A stretch of 61,183 bases of DNA from Bacteroidaceae bacterium (GTDB lineage Bacteria > Bacteroidota > Bacteroidia > Bacteroidales > Bacteroidaceae): the NCBI GenBank assembly GCA_900771425.1, contig CAAGNV010000042.1, forward strand, positions 1 through 61,183. Reading direction: 5' to 3'. Numbering within the stretch: the stretch's first letter is position 1; each line of letters begins with the position of its first letter. Below the pieces are notes generated by a model. It ran no database searches. It worked only from the letters and a program-made list of their open reading frames with translations, and had not been told where the DNA came from. Positions 1 through 8,256 of this stretch are shown here, piece by piece. The position numbers and the translations under genes were made by a program.

Positions 1-121
1 GGTAAGGGGAAGGTGGCTACATTTGGCGGTCATTTCATTGCTTATACTACATCGGACTATTGTCTGCTCACGAAATCAGCCTCTGATTGCTTTTTTGAGG
101 ATAGTTGCGGATTTTAGGCAC

Positions 122-2056
122 ATGATTCTGCTTTGTCTGTTATGTCTGACAGGCATGGCTGCGCAGGCACAAGGTCCTGCTGACAACGAGATTTGGTACA
201 CGGCAACGGCAAAGCTTGCCGAGGTTACTGGCACTGGAATAGAGCACGGCCTGCATATAGATGTCTTTGCCGACGCTGGCGGCAGTCCTGTGTCTATGCT
301 GAGCCATGAATGGAATGAAGAGACAGGCAAGGGTGTCATCACATTCGATGGCGACATAGCAACTGTTGGAGAGAATGCGTTCTACTACTGCGTAGACTTG
401 TCTTCTGTCACCTTCTCAGCAAACGTTACAAGCATTGGAAAGAAAGCGTTCTACTACTGCTACAATAGTACTAATGAAACCGGTTTGGAAACAGTTACAT
501 TTGCAGAGGGCAGTATTTTGGAGACTATCGAAGAAAGTGCGTTCTACTACTGCAATGTCTTGTCTTCTATCACCATCCCTGCATCCGTTACAAGCATTGG
601 AAAGACTGCATTCAAAAACTGCTCAAAACTGGCCACAGTCACATTTGCGGAAGGTAGTAAGTTGGGGACTATCGGACAACAGGCGTTCTCAGGATGTTCT
701 GCCTTGTCTTCTATCACCATCCCTGCATCTGTTACAAGCATGGGAAATGGTGCATTCAAAAGCTGCTACGATAGTAAAAACAGAACTGGTTTGACCACAG
801 TCACATTTGCAGAGGGTAGTAAGTTGGAGGCTATCGGAAATGAAGCGTTCCAATCCTGTTCTGCCTTGTCTTCTATCACCATCCCTGCATCTGTTACAAG
901 CATAGGAAATAGTGCATTCAATAGCTGCTACGATAGTAAAAACAGAACTGGTTTGACCACAGTCACATTTGCAGAAGGTAGTCAGTTGGAAACTATCGGA
1001 GAGAGAGCGTTCGAAGTTTGCAGATTCTTGTCTTCAATCACCATCCCTGCATCCGTTACAGAGATTGGAAAGAATGCATTCTATAACTGCTACGATAATT
1101 CTTATAAAACCGGGTTGACCGAAGTTACATTTGCAGAGGGTAGCAAGTTGGAAACTATCGGAGAGAGTGCGTTCAATGGATGTGGAATCTCTTCAGTCAC
1201 CATCCCTGCATCAGTTACAGAGATTGGACAGAAAGCATTTGCCTATTGCAGAAATTTGAAATCTGTTACAGTGAACTGGACAGCAGCAGATAAAATTGTC
1301 CAAATTAACTCAAATGTTTTTAGCAATTGTCCAGAAGGTTGGACTCTCATTGTTCCTGACGGAACGGAGAGCCTGTATATTGCCGACTCAAGCTGGGGTC
1401 CCTACACAGCAAACATGAAAGTTTATATCCCTGTCACACTTCGTCGTGGCTTGGATTCCGGGGACAATTATATTGGCTACTTTGCTACATTCTATTCAAG
1501 CGAATCCGCCTATGATTTGACAGGTACAAACACAAAGGCATACAAAGGTGTACTGGAAGATATAGAAGATGAAGATGAGGTTAAAGTGTTGAATCTGAAA
1601 GATGCAGGCAATATCATCGGTCAAGGAATGGGAGTGGTACTGAAGTACGCAGGAGAAGACCAAGGTTCTGAAACCATTGACATCGTACTTATGCCTTCAG
1701 AGGAAACAGCAACAGCTGGGGAGAATATCCTGACGGGTACAGACGTCGAACTTTCTTGGGAAGATATTCCTGAAAACACCTATGCACTCTCTAAATCAAA
1801 AGTATACGGTGTAGGCTTCTACTATTGTAATTATGAAGGATGGACTATTGCCGCTCACAAGGCATACCTTACACTCGGCTCATCAGTTGCCAAGTCTATC
1901 ATCTTCCAGTTTGAAGATGAGCCAACAGGCATAGAGAGTCTCACCCCAGCCCTCTCCGAAGGCGATGGAGCTGTCTACAACCTGAATGGTATGCGTGTAA
2001 ACGACAGCTACAAAGGTATCGTGATTAAGAACGGAAAGAAGTTTTACCAGAAATAA
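122..2056 (+). CDS. BspA-like leucine-rich repeat secreted surface protein
   Basis: Likely cell-surface or secreted adhesin of the BspA (LRR_5) family. From about residue 60 to 400 it consists of 23-residue leucine-rich repeats with the phrasing SSITIPASVTSIG, AFxxC and LTTVTFAEGSKLETIG. A beta-rich region of about 170 residues follows. The last 30 residues (YNLNGMRV, then KGIVIKNGKK) resemble the end of type IX secretion tails. The start at 122 was chosen because it gives MILLCLLCLTGMAAQAQG, a signal peptide with an AQA cleavage site. An in-frame ATG at 23 would add 33 residues that do not look secretory, so the true start is uncertain. The repeats are also near-identical at DNA level. A 47-residue gene follows after 15 bases, preceded by a strong AGGAGG. 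Family assignment is secure; the ligand is unknown. Confidence 0.85.
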   Translation: MILLCLLCLTGMAAQAQGPADNEIWYTATAKLAEVTGTGIEHGLHIDVFADAGGSPVSMLSHEWNEETGKGVITFDGDIATVGENAFYYCVDLSSVTFSANVTSIGKKAFYYCYNSTNETGLETVTFAEGSILETIEESAFYYCNVLSSITIPASVTSIGKTAFKNCSKLATVTFAEGSKLGTIGQQAFSGCSALSSITIPASVTSMGNGAFKSCYDSKNRTGLTTVTFAEGSKLEAIGNEAFQSCSALSSITIPASVTSIGNSAFNSCYDSKNRTGLTTVTFAEGSQLETIGERAFEVCRFLSSITIPASVTEIGKNAFYNCYDNSYKTGLTEVTFAEGSKLETIGESAFNGCGISSVTIPASVTEIGQKAFAYCRNLKSVTVNWTAADKIVQINSNVFSNCPEGWTLIVPDGTESLYIADSSWGPYTANMKVYIPVTLRRGLDSGDNYIGYFATFYSSESAYDLTGTNTKAYKGVLEDIEDEDEVKVLNLKDAGNIIGQGMGVVLKYAGEDQGSETIDIVLMPSEETATAGENILTGTDVELSWEDIPENTYALSKSKVYGVGFYYCNYEGWTIAAHKAYLTLGSSVAKSIIFQFEDEPTGIESLTPALSEGDGAVYNLNGMRVNDSYKGIVIKNGKKFYQK

Positions 2057-2071
2057 TTAGGAGGACACATT

Positions 2072-2215
2072 ATGAAAAAGAGATATATTGAACCAAAAAT
2101 GAATGTGGTAGAAGTAAAGACTGAGAATATGATTTGCCAAAGTCAACTGGACGTTTATCTGGAAAATGATCCTGATGAATTGGAAGACTGGGATGTAGAA
2201 AAATTCGGCTGGTAA
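2072..2215 (+). CDS. 47-residue acidic peptide of unknown function
   Basis: Small ORF 15 bases behind the BspA-like gene, with AGGAGG 8 bases before its ATG, one of the clearest Shine-Dalgarno sequences in the window. The peptide starts MKKRYIEPKMNVVEVK and ends in an acidic, aromatic tail (DELEDWDVEKFGW). It has one cysteine and no hydrophobic segment long enough to be a signal or membrane helix. I recall short Bacteroidales ORFs starting MKKxYIxPxxxVVxV near surface-protein genes, usually annotated as hypothetical. Close spacing and the strong ribosome site suggest co-expression with the adhesin. Function unknown. Confidence 0.7.
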   Translation: MKKRYIEPKMNVVEVKTENMICQSQLDVYLENDPDELEDWDVEKFGW

Positions 2216-2288
2216 ACTTCAGCTCATACAGTTGTAGTCTGCCACCACACATACACTCGTCTGCCGTCACACATATAGGTGTCAAGCC

Positions 2289-2520
2289 AGTACCGTCTGC
2301 CCAGTACTCCAGTACTTCCTACTCGGTACTCCAGTACTTCCCGCTCAGTACTCCAGTACTTCTTGCTCGGTACTCCAGTACTTCTTGCTCGGTACTCCAG
2401 TACTTCCTGCCCAGTACTCCAGTACTTCCTGCTCAGTACTCCAGTACTTCCTGCTCAGTACTCCAGTCCCACCTGCTTGGGACTCCAGTCCCACCTGCTT
2501 GGGACTGCAGACACACCTGC
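2289..2520 (+). repeat. Tandem array of 22-bp hairpin repeats, about 10 copies
   Basis: Units of 22 bp start at 2305 and every 22 bases after (2327, 2349 ... 2503), with a degenerate copy before. Consensus AGTACT, 8 bases (TCCTGCTC), AGTACT, CC: two palindromic AGTACT blocks that can pair as a 6-bp stem. In the last copies the arms become AGTCCC and GGGACT, so pairing is kept although the sequence changes. Copies with GGTACT as the second arm keep a G-T pair. The array fills the gap between the small peptide gene and the outer-membrane barrel gene. A related 3-copy array lies inverted at 14983-15048. There are no unique spacers, so it is not CRISPR. Confidence 0.93.
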
Positions 2521-2668
2521 ATCTTACTGCACCCATTACAGCCTCATACTTGCCACACATGTGCATGCCAATGAAAAAACTTGTGCTGTCTGCAACCAAA
2601 AGGAAGTTGATTACGTCTATTATCGTAGAAACAATTATTGAAGACAAATCAAATAACAAGACATTAGC

Positions 2669-5050
2669 ATGAAAGAGAGACTCACAATTATTGCAGCAGC
2701 ACTCTTCGCTGGCATAATGATTTGCCATGCACAAGACGCAAAGATTAAAGGTAAGGTATTAGACAAGACAGGAGGCGAGGCAATGGCATTTGCATCGGTC
2801 GCATTGGTTCAGGACGAGGGTAACATACTGACCGGTGCAATGACAAATGCCGAAGGATTGTTCGAAATCGATGCTTCACAAGGCAATTATCAGCTAAAAG
2901 TATCATACTTAGGCTATAAAGAGAGCATCAAGGACATCAGCGTGACAACTGCCACGTTCGATGCAGGTACCATATTCATCGAAGAAGAACAACACATGCT
3001 CGGCGAAGTCATCGTCAAGTCTCAACGTCCGAAGACTCAGTTGAAAGGTGATGCACTGGTGACCAACATCGCCGGTTCAGTGCTCGAACATTCAGGAAAT
3101 GCCAACGACGTACTGGCAAAAGTACCGGGCATGATAAGCATGAACGGCAAGCTCGAAGTCATCGGACGCGGTGAGCCTCAGTATTATATCAACGGAAGGA
3201 AAGTCACAGATGCATCGGAACTCCGTAACCTCATGTCGGAAGACATTCAGTCAATCGACGTAGTGAGCAATCCCGGCGCACTCTACGGAGGCGACGTACG
3301 CAGCGTGGTCCGCATCAAGACAGTAAAGCGTCAGGGCGAAGGGTTCAGTTATGCACTTACCAGCCAAGCCAAGAAATACACCACCTGCAAGTACTTCGAC
3401 CCGTCGTGGACAGTGCTTGACGTCAACTACCGCACAGGTGGATGGGACTTCTTCGGCAAGTTCGTATATTGGGCGCAGCACGGGTTTCAGGCAAGCGACG
3501 TCACGGGTACCATATTCCTCAATAAAAACGGTATGCCACAGACCGAGATACAGGACGGAAACATGTTCTGCAACTCATATCAGGGCGGAGTGCAGGAGGT
3601 AGTCGGAGCCAACTGGCAAATCAACAACAATCACTCATTGGGATTCAAGGTCGAGCGCAGCGACAACCTCTTCAGCGACATGAACCTTACCACCGAAAGC
3701 GACTACTTCATCAACGGAGCACTCGACGACCACATCTACTCCGTCAACAAGCAAAAGACGCCTTACAGCAACCAAACCACCGGAAACATCTACTACGACG
3801 GAACCTTCAACAAACTGAACGTCAACTTCAATGCCGACTTTCTGATTGGCAACATCAAGGACAATCGCAATATCAGCGAAGTAAGCCACAACACATCGTC
3901 CGTTCTCAACTCTACGGCTGAATCCACTGCCGGCATGGCTGCAGCCAAACTCGTGCTCTCCTACCCAATATGGAAAGGTTCGCTGCAAGTCGGAGCCGAA
4001 GAAACGTACTTCGACGGCAACGAACAATATACAATCGACAAGGCCATCGTACCAAACACCGACTACAAGGCGAAAGAGAATACATTAGCCGAATTTGCGC
4101 AATACTCAGTCAACACGCCTATAGGCCAATTGGTTGCAGGACTGCGCTACGAGCATGTAAACTACAAATATACCGACTTCATCGACTCAGGCAAAGACTT
4201 GAACCGCAAGCAGGACGACTGGTTTCCATCGCTAAGTTTCTCAACGAAAATCAAAGACTTAGGATTGTCACTAAGCTACACGGGCAAGACCATCCGCCCG
4301 GGCATGCACAGCCTGTCGAGCGAACTTACATACATCAACCGATATGCTTACCAGACTGGTGACCCTACACTACTCAGCGAGAAACAACGCACAGCATCAC
4401 TGCAAGGCGCATGGAAATGGCTCACGTTCAGCGCGACATTCGAACAAGTGAAGAACGGAATCACCCAATGGGCATCACCCTACGACGATGAAGGAGTGGT
4501 CATCGTGCGTTACTCAAACGTCAAGGACACATACAGCAAGTTCAGTATGTACGTCAGCGCAGCACCTACTATAGGATGCTGGCAGCCACGATACACCCTC
4601 GGTTACGCCAAGCCACACCTCAACCTGAATGTGGTTGATATACGCGAAGCCACCGGCAGACGCATCGTCCGTCGTAACAAACCTATGTATATCGTTCAGG
4701 CAAACAATGCATTCAGGTTCAAGGACAATTGGCAAGTCGAACTCAACTACCAGTTCACAAGCAAGATGAGCCATGAAATCGTCAACATTACAAAGGCCAT
4801 GCACAACCTCGACATCAGCCTGCAGAAGTCGTTCCTGAAAGACAATGCCCTGACATTCAACCTATCGTGGACAGACATACTCAACCGCAACATCCAGCAC
4901 GTCGAATGCGACTTCGGCACCTACACCGACATACAGACATTCGACTACAAGAATCCAGGCATAGTGCTCCGCGCCTCATACCGATTCAACAGCGCACAGA
5001 GCAAATACAAAGGCACGGGAGCAGGCCAGTCAGTGAAAGACAGAATGTAA
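2669..5050 (+). CDS. Outer-membrane beta-barrel protein, TonB-receptor-like
   Basis: A 793-residue outer-membrane protein. A signal peptide (to about residue 21, ICHAQ) is followed by a carboxypeptidase-regulatory-like beta-sandwich (about 24-105, KIKGKVLDKTGGEAMAFASV), a plug-like domain (about 115-225, VLAKVPGM, YYINGRKV, IQSIDVVSNPGALYGG) and a long barrel of alternating aromatic strands to the C-terminus. This is the arrangement of the Bacteroidetes family with outer-membrane barrel domain 3 (TonB-dependent-receptor-like). No SusD partner lies next to it, so a polysaccharide-uptake role is not supported; metal or small-ligand uptake or signalling is equally possible. The next gene is an AraC regulator with its own promoter. 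Family secure, substrate unknown. Confidence 0.9.
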   Translation: MKERLTIIAAALFAGIMICHAQDAKIKGKVLDKTGGEAMAFASVALVQDEGNILTGAMTNAEGLFEIDASQGNYQLKVSYLGYKESIKDISVTTATFDAGTIFIEEEQHMLGEVIVKSQRPKTQLKGDALVTNIAGSVLEHSGNANDVLAKVPGMISMNGKLEVIGRGEPQYYINGRKVTDASELRNLMSEDIQSIDVVSNPGALYGGDVRSVVRIKTVKRQGEGFSYALTSQAKKYTTCKYFDPSWTVLDVNYRTGGWDFFGKFVYWAQHGFQASDVTGTIFLNKNGMPQTEIQDGNMFCNSYQGGVQEVVGANWQINNNHSLGFKVERSDNLFSDMNLTTESDYFINGALDDHIYSVNKQKTPYSNQTTGNIYYDGTFNKLNVNFNADFLIGNIKDNRNISEVSHNTSSVLNSTAESTAGMAAAKLVLSYPIWKGSLQVGAEETYFDGNEQYTIDKAIVPNTDYKAKENTLAEFAQYSVNTPIGQLVAGLRYEHVNYKYTDFIDSGKDLNRKQDDWFPSLSFSTKIKDLGLSLSYTGKTIRPGMHSLSSELTYINRYAYQTGDPTLLSEKQRTASLQGAWKWLTFSATFEQVKNGITQWASPYDDEGVVIVRYSNVKDTYSKFSMYVSAAPTIGCWQPRYTLGYAKPHLNLNVVDIREATGRRIVRRNKPMYIVQANNAFRFKDNWQVELNYQFTSKMSHEIVNITKAMHNLDISLQKSFLKDNALTFNLSWTDILNRNIQHVECDFGTYTDIQTFDYKNPGIVLRASYRFNSAQSKYKGTGAGQSVKDRM

Positions 5051-5094
5051 GAAAACGTTTCTACCCGAAAGGCTATAAGCTTTTCTGACTTTTC

Positions 5095-5126
5095 TTGTAG
5101 AATCAATATAAAATGTGTATCTTTGC
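5095..5126 (+). promoter_or_regulatory. Bacteroidetes-type promoter for the AraC regulator
   Basis: TTG at 5095-5097, 20 bases, then TATCTTTG at 5118-5125 followed by C. This fits the Bacteroidetes -33/-7 pattern. It lies about 100 bases before the start codon at 5229, just after the barrel gene ends. Confidence 0.7.
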
Positions 5127-5228
5127 ATCTCAATCATATAAGGAACATCATATAGAGCGCGTTTGCAAAGCAGATAAGAGAGCTGTCATAATGAGTGAAA
5201 CTATTCTTTGAATGATTAATAAGGATCA

Positions 5229-6059
5229 ATGATTAGTGCAGAAATAGTATTTCCTTCCGTAGTGCTGCAACCATATGTGCATCACTATTGGATACTAAAG
5301 ACGGCTGGCATCAGCATGTCCAACATCATTCTGCCCGAAGGCACTCTGCATTGGATGTTCCACAGGAAGAAGTCTTTCGCCGTTGACAATGTAACGCAAG
5401 AGAGCATCAAAGCATCGGCAACGGGGCTGTATGACAAGGCGATACGCATCAGTACTACTGATGACGTGGAACTTATTACCGTGTTCTTTCATCCATACGC
5501 AGCAGGTGCTGTCATGGGAATGTCATGCAAGGCACTGGCGTTTGACAACATAGACTTCGAGAGTCTTGAAAGCCATGAATTTAAGGAGCTGAAGCGGCAT
5601 GTGCTTGATGCTGACACCACAGAAGAGTGCATCGTCATGATAGAGGATTTCATCCTGAAGAGACTAATCAAGACGCAAGGTTCACAAAACATGAGACGAC
5701 TCCAAAAGGCTTTTGAGTTGATGAGGGCAAAGCCCTGCATACGGATCAGCGAGTTGGCATCGGCAGCTTGTCTCAGCGACAGGCAGTTCCATCGCGTGTT
5801 CATGGACAATGTCGGTATGAGTCCCAAGCAGATACAGCGTGTCATGCGCTTCCGACAAGCCACAAACCAGATAATACGGACATCACCTGATAGCCTTGAC
5901 GATGTACTTTACACGAATGGCTACGCTGATCACAGCCATTTCAACCATGAATTTCACGACATAGTCGGAATATCGCCTACAGAATACATTGCCGCACTCA
6001 ACGAAGTGCGAAAGAGAGGAGCCATGCCAATTTACCGTTCTTATCATGCCCCACAATAA
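5229..6059 (+). CDS. AraC-family transcriptional regulator
   Basis: A 276-residue regulator. The N-terminal ~150 residues (LQPYVHHYWILK, ILPEGTLHWMFH) match the ligand-sensing domain often found in Bacteroidetes AraC proteins (DUF6597 type). The C-terminal ~110 residues are the AraC DNA-binding domain: first helix-turn-helix around ISELASAACLSDRQFHRVF, second around YTNGYADHSHFNHEFHDIVG, ending GISPTEY. It has its own promoter at 5095-5126. Immediately downstream a perfect 8-bp inverted repeat overlaps the promoter region of the zinc-ribbon gene, which may therefore be a target. Effector unknown. Confidence 0.92.
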   Translation: MISAEIVFPSVVLQPYVHHYWILKTAGISMSNIILPEGTLHWMFHRKKSFAVDNVTQESIKASATGLYDKAIRISTTDDVELITVFFHPYAAGAVMGMSCKALAFDNIDFESLESHEFKELKRHVLDADTTEECIVMIEDFILKRLIKTQGSQNMRRLQKAFELMRAKPCIRISELASAACLSDRQFHRVFMDNVGMSPKQIQRVMRFRQATNQIIRTSPDSLDDVLYTNGYADHSHFNHEFHDIVGISPTEYIAALNEVRKRGAMPIYRSYHAPQ

Positions 6060-6062
6060 TGA

Positions 6063-6088
6063 ATGTCCGATTTTTACAAGTCGGACAT
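6063..6088. promoter_or_regulatory. Perfect inverted repeat: operator or terminator
   Basis: ATGTCCGA (6063-6070), 10 bases, TCGGACAT (6081-6088). It lies 3 bases after the AraC stop codon and 12 bases before the -7 box of the next gene, where a -33 element would be. A pyrimidine-rich stretch (CTTTTATT) follows, so it could be the araC terminator. Its placement over the -33 region also suits a regulator site. Confidence 0.6.
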
Positions 6089-6100
6089 CTTTTATTGGCG

Positions 6101-6109
6101 TACCTTTGC
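6101..6109 (+). promoter_or_regulatory. -7 box upstream of the zinc-ribbon gene
   Basis: TACCTTTGC at 6101-6109, about 36 bases before the ATG at 6145. No TTTG is found 19-21 bases upstream; that position is occupied by the inverted repeat at 6063-6088, suggesting activator-dependent transcription. Confidence 0.6.
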
Positions 6110-6144
6110 AGTCCAAAACATATCACCACAAAAAAGTACTAACA

Positions 6145-6738
6145 ATGAATATAAACAAAGAAACAAAATTCTGTCAGAGCTGCGGAATGCCTCTTGCAGA
6201 AAACATTCTCGGCACTAATGCCGATGGTTCAAAGAACGAAGAATACTGCATCTACTGCTATAAGGACGGTGCGTTCACAGGCGACTTCACCATGGAGCAA
6301 ATGGTGGAATACTGCTCTATGTTCGTCGAGGAATACAATAAGAATACCGGTCAGAACCTTACAGCATGTCAGTACAAGGACGTACTGCGTCAGTTCTACC
6401 CTACCCTGAAGCGTTGGAAGGGCGACGATGCCAATCTCCCTCATGCTGATCATCCTATGAAGAAAGTGTTCATCGACGAAGTCAATGCCCTCGGCATCCC
6501 AGACCTTCACATTGATAACCTCTACATGCTTCAAGGCTCATTCGTCAATCAGCCATACAACATCAACGGCAACGAGGTGAAGCTGCTTGACGACAATGCC
6601 ACCTATTGGGGCAATCAGGTCATAAAGGACGATGCAAAATGCTATGGAATCGCATGCTGTGAAGAGTACATCCTCGTGAGTGAATACGGCAAGGACGGAG
6701 CGGATGCTGAATTGATAGTATTAAAGAAAAGGAAATGA
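6145..6738 (+). CDS. Zinc-ribbon domain protein
   Basis: A 197-residue cytoplasmic protein. The N-terminus carries a four-cysteine zinc ribbon (FCQSCGMP, then YCIYCY, residues about 8-35) of the putative zinc-ribbon family seen in small Bacteroidetes and Firmicutes proteins. Residues about 115-197 (HPMKKVFIDEVNALGIPDL and GIACCEEYILVSEY) form a second small domain I do not recognise. The start at 6145 was preferred over an upstream in-frame ATG because the ribbon normally begins near the N-terminus and the -7 box at 6101 would lie inside the longer version. The stop overlaps the start of a degraded acetyltransferase ORF (ATGA). Role unknown. Confidence 0.8.
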   Translation: MNINKETKFCQSCGMPLAENILGTNADGSKNEEYCIYCYKDGAFTGDFTMEQMVEYCSMFVEEYNKNTGQNLTACQYKDVLRQFYPTLKRWKGDDANLPHADHPMKKVFIDEVNALGIPDLHIDNLYMLQGSFVNQPYNINGNEVKLLDDNATYWGNQVIKDDAKCYGIACCEEYILVSEYGKDGADAELIVLKKRK

Positions 6739-6836
6739 TGCAGAGCGAAAGAATCCTTCTGCGTCATTGGCAGGAATCCGATGCTGAGGCATTATACAAA
6801 TACGCGAGCGACCCCGACGTCGGAGAGCGTGTTTAA
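6735..6836 (+). pseudogene. Truncated GNAT acetyltransferase remnant
   Basis: A 33-codon ORF overlapping the previous stop by ATGA. It encodes MMQSERILLRHWQESDAEAL, then YKYASDPDVGERV and a stop. This is the characteristic N-terminus of RimJ/RimL-type GNAT acetyltransferases, whose full length is about 170-180 residues. The following ~100 bases up to the next gene at 6943 contain a 25-codon ORF from 6869 but no recognisable GNAT core. It appears to be a decayed gene largely lost by deletion. Confidence 0.7.
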
Positions 6837-6942
6837 GATTACATTGCCGGTATCGTTTCAGTTTCACCATGTACAAATGGACGAAGGACAAGCTGCACGA
6901 TTTCTTGAATTATTACAAACGGAAATTATCGATTTATGAACA

Positions 6943-7602
6943 ATGACTGATATAAACATACGATTAGAACAACCCGCAGATTATCGTGAAGTAGAGAATC
7001 TTACGCGTGAAGCATTCTGGAACGTGTATGCACCAGGATGCGTGGAGCATTATGTGCTCAATCAATACAGGAACAATCCCGACTTCATACCAGAACTTGA
7101 CTTCGTGATAGAGGCGGGGAATGTAATCATAGGTCATGTGATGTTTTCAAAGGCAGAGATAGTAAAGGAGGATGGTACGATTCTCCCTGCATGGACTTTT
7201 GGTCCTATCAGCATACATCCCGACTATAAGCGTAAGGGCTATGGATTGAGACTGTTGAAGTACGCCCTTGAGAAAGCCCGTGAGATGGGCGTGGGAGTCA
7301 TCTGCATGGAGGGCAACATCGACTTCTACAAGCATGCAGGCTTCGTAGTTGCAAGTACCCTCGGCATTCACTATCACGCAGAACCTAAGGAAAATGAGGT
7401 TCCTTACTTTCTTGCACAAGAACTAATCCCCGGCTATCTCAGTGGCGGCATAGGAGGCACATATCACACACCAAAAGGCTATTACGTTGCCTTCGAGAAC
7501 AAAGAAGCTTTCGAAACCTTCGAAGCGACATTTCCTAAGAAAGAAAAGAAAAAGCAAGAAGGACAGATTGTAGATGACTGCACCAAGAATCCCAATGAAT
7601 AA
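6943..7602 (+). CDS. GNAT-family N-acetyltransferase
   Basis: A 219-residue GNAT acetyltransferase using acetyl-CoA. The fold is visible as an N-terminal strand (INIRLEQPADYREVENLTREAF), the central FGPISIHPDYKRKGYGLRLL segment containing the acetyl-CoA pyrophosphate-binding loop (R/Q-x-x-G-x-G/A, here RKGYGL), and a following GVGVICMEGNIDFYKHAGF strand-helix typical of YhbS-like members. The last ~25 residues are a lysine-rich tail (KKEKKKQEG). Acceptor substrate cannot be read from sequence. It directly follows the truncated GNAT ORF. Confidence 0.88.
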   Translation: MTDINIRLEQPADYREVENLTREAFWNVYAPGCVEHYVLNQYRNNPDFIPELDFVIEAGNVIIGHVMFSKAEIVKEDGTILPAWTFGPISIHPDYKRKGYGLRLLKYALEKAREMGVGVICMEGNIDFYKHAGFVVASTLGIHYHAEPKENEVPYFLAQELIPGYLSGGIGGTYHTPKGYYVAFENKEAFETFEATFPKKEKKKQEGQIVDDCTKNPNE

Positions 7603-7660
7603 AGGATTGGCATTGGTGATCGGACTGATGTTTACAGCCATGACGCTAACCAAGGTATGA
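7595..7660 (+). other. 21-codon hydrophobic mini-ORF bridging two genes
   Basis: ATG at 7595 overlaps the end of the GNAT gene, and its stop overlaps the ATG of the phosphatidyltransferase gene (ATGA). It encodes MNKGLALVIGLMFTAMTLTKV, like a signal peptide without a mature part. It may couple translation of its neighbours or be the stump of a lost gene. Confidence 0.35.
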
Positions 7661-8166
7661 AGTTGTCTATTGCCAATCTTATCACTCTATCAAGGATAAT
7701 AGGAGCACTATGTATGTTGTCCCTAGACGTAGCGACTCAACTTGCATCGCCCTTCTGGTACCTTTATGTATTCTGCTGTATCACAGACGTTGCGGATGGA
7801 TATGTGGCACGTAAACTTAAAGCAGAGACAAAGGCTGGTGCGTTGCTGGACAGCATTGCAGATATTGTCTTCGTGGTTTGCTGTTCATGCAAGTTGATTA
7901 CTACCCTGACGGTTCCGTCATGGCTTTGGTACATTGCGTTGATAATCGTCGTAATAAAGTTCGCCAACCAAATATCCGCTTGGGTAATGCATAAGAGATT
8001 TGTATTTCCGCACACTACCGCAAACAAACTGACAGGATTGATGCTATTCATCAGCATACCGCTGCATGTCTGGTTACAATTGCTTACACCATTGATCGTC
8101 ACTTCGGTATTCGCCACGTATGCAGCTATCCAAGAAGGACATTACATAAGAACAAGAGATGTATAA
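7657..8166 (+). CDS. CDP-alcohol phosphatidyltransferase family membrane protein
   Basis: A 169-residue integral membrane enzyme of the PgsA/PssA superfamily, which transfers a phosphatidyl group from a CDP-activated lipid to an alcohol. The diagnostic motif is complete: DGYVAR, then GALLDSIAD, fitting D-G-x2-A-R-x8-9-G-x3-D-x3-D. It starts with the family-typical LSIANLITLSRIIGAL and has about five hydrophobic segments. The alcohol (glycerol phosphate, serine or inositol) is not evident. It is short for PgsA, but the catalytic region is intact. It ends a plus-strand run, with a bidirectional terminator behind it. Confidence 0.88.
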   Translation: MKLSIANLITLSRIIGALCMLSLDVATQLASPFWYLYVFCCITDVADGYVARKLKAETKAGALLDSIADIVFVVCCSCKLITTLTVPSWLWYIALIIVVIKFANQISAWVMHKRFVFPHTTANKLTGLMLFISIPLHVWLQLLTPLIVTSVFATYAAIQEGHYIRTRDV

Positions 8167-8222
8167 GGACGCAGTGAACAAGCACATAGAAAGAATTCTT
8201 CTGTGCCATTAAGAAGAAAAGA

Positions 8223-8245
8223 GGGCGTGTCAAATTGACACGCCC
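8223..8245. terminator. Bidirectional terminator between convergent genes
   Basis: GGGCGTGTCAA (8223-8233), one base, TTGACACGCCC (8235-8245): a perfect 11-bp stem. TTTTTG follows on the plus strand, and the pyrimidine run CTTTTCTTCTT on the minus strand. It separates the phosphatidyltransferase gene from the toxin gene. Confidence 0.88.
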
Positions 8246-8256
8246 CCATGTTTTTG

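Noticed and set aside
2072..2215. RiPP or bacteriocin precursor
   Set aside because: No double-glycine leader, no modification or export genes nearby.
2289..2520. Open reading frames with VLQYFLL/STPVLP-type repeats through the 22-bp array
   Set aside because: They are translations of a tandem DNA repeat in several frames on both strands, with no ribosome site and no non-repeat coding region.
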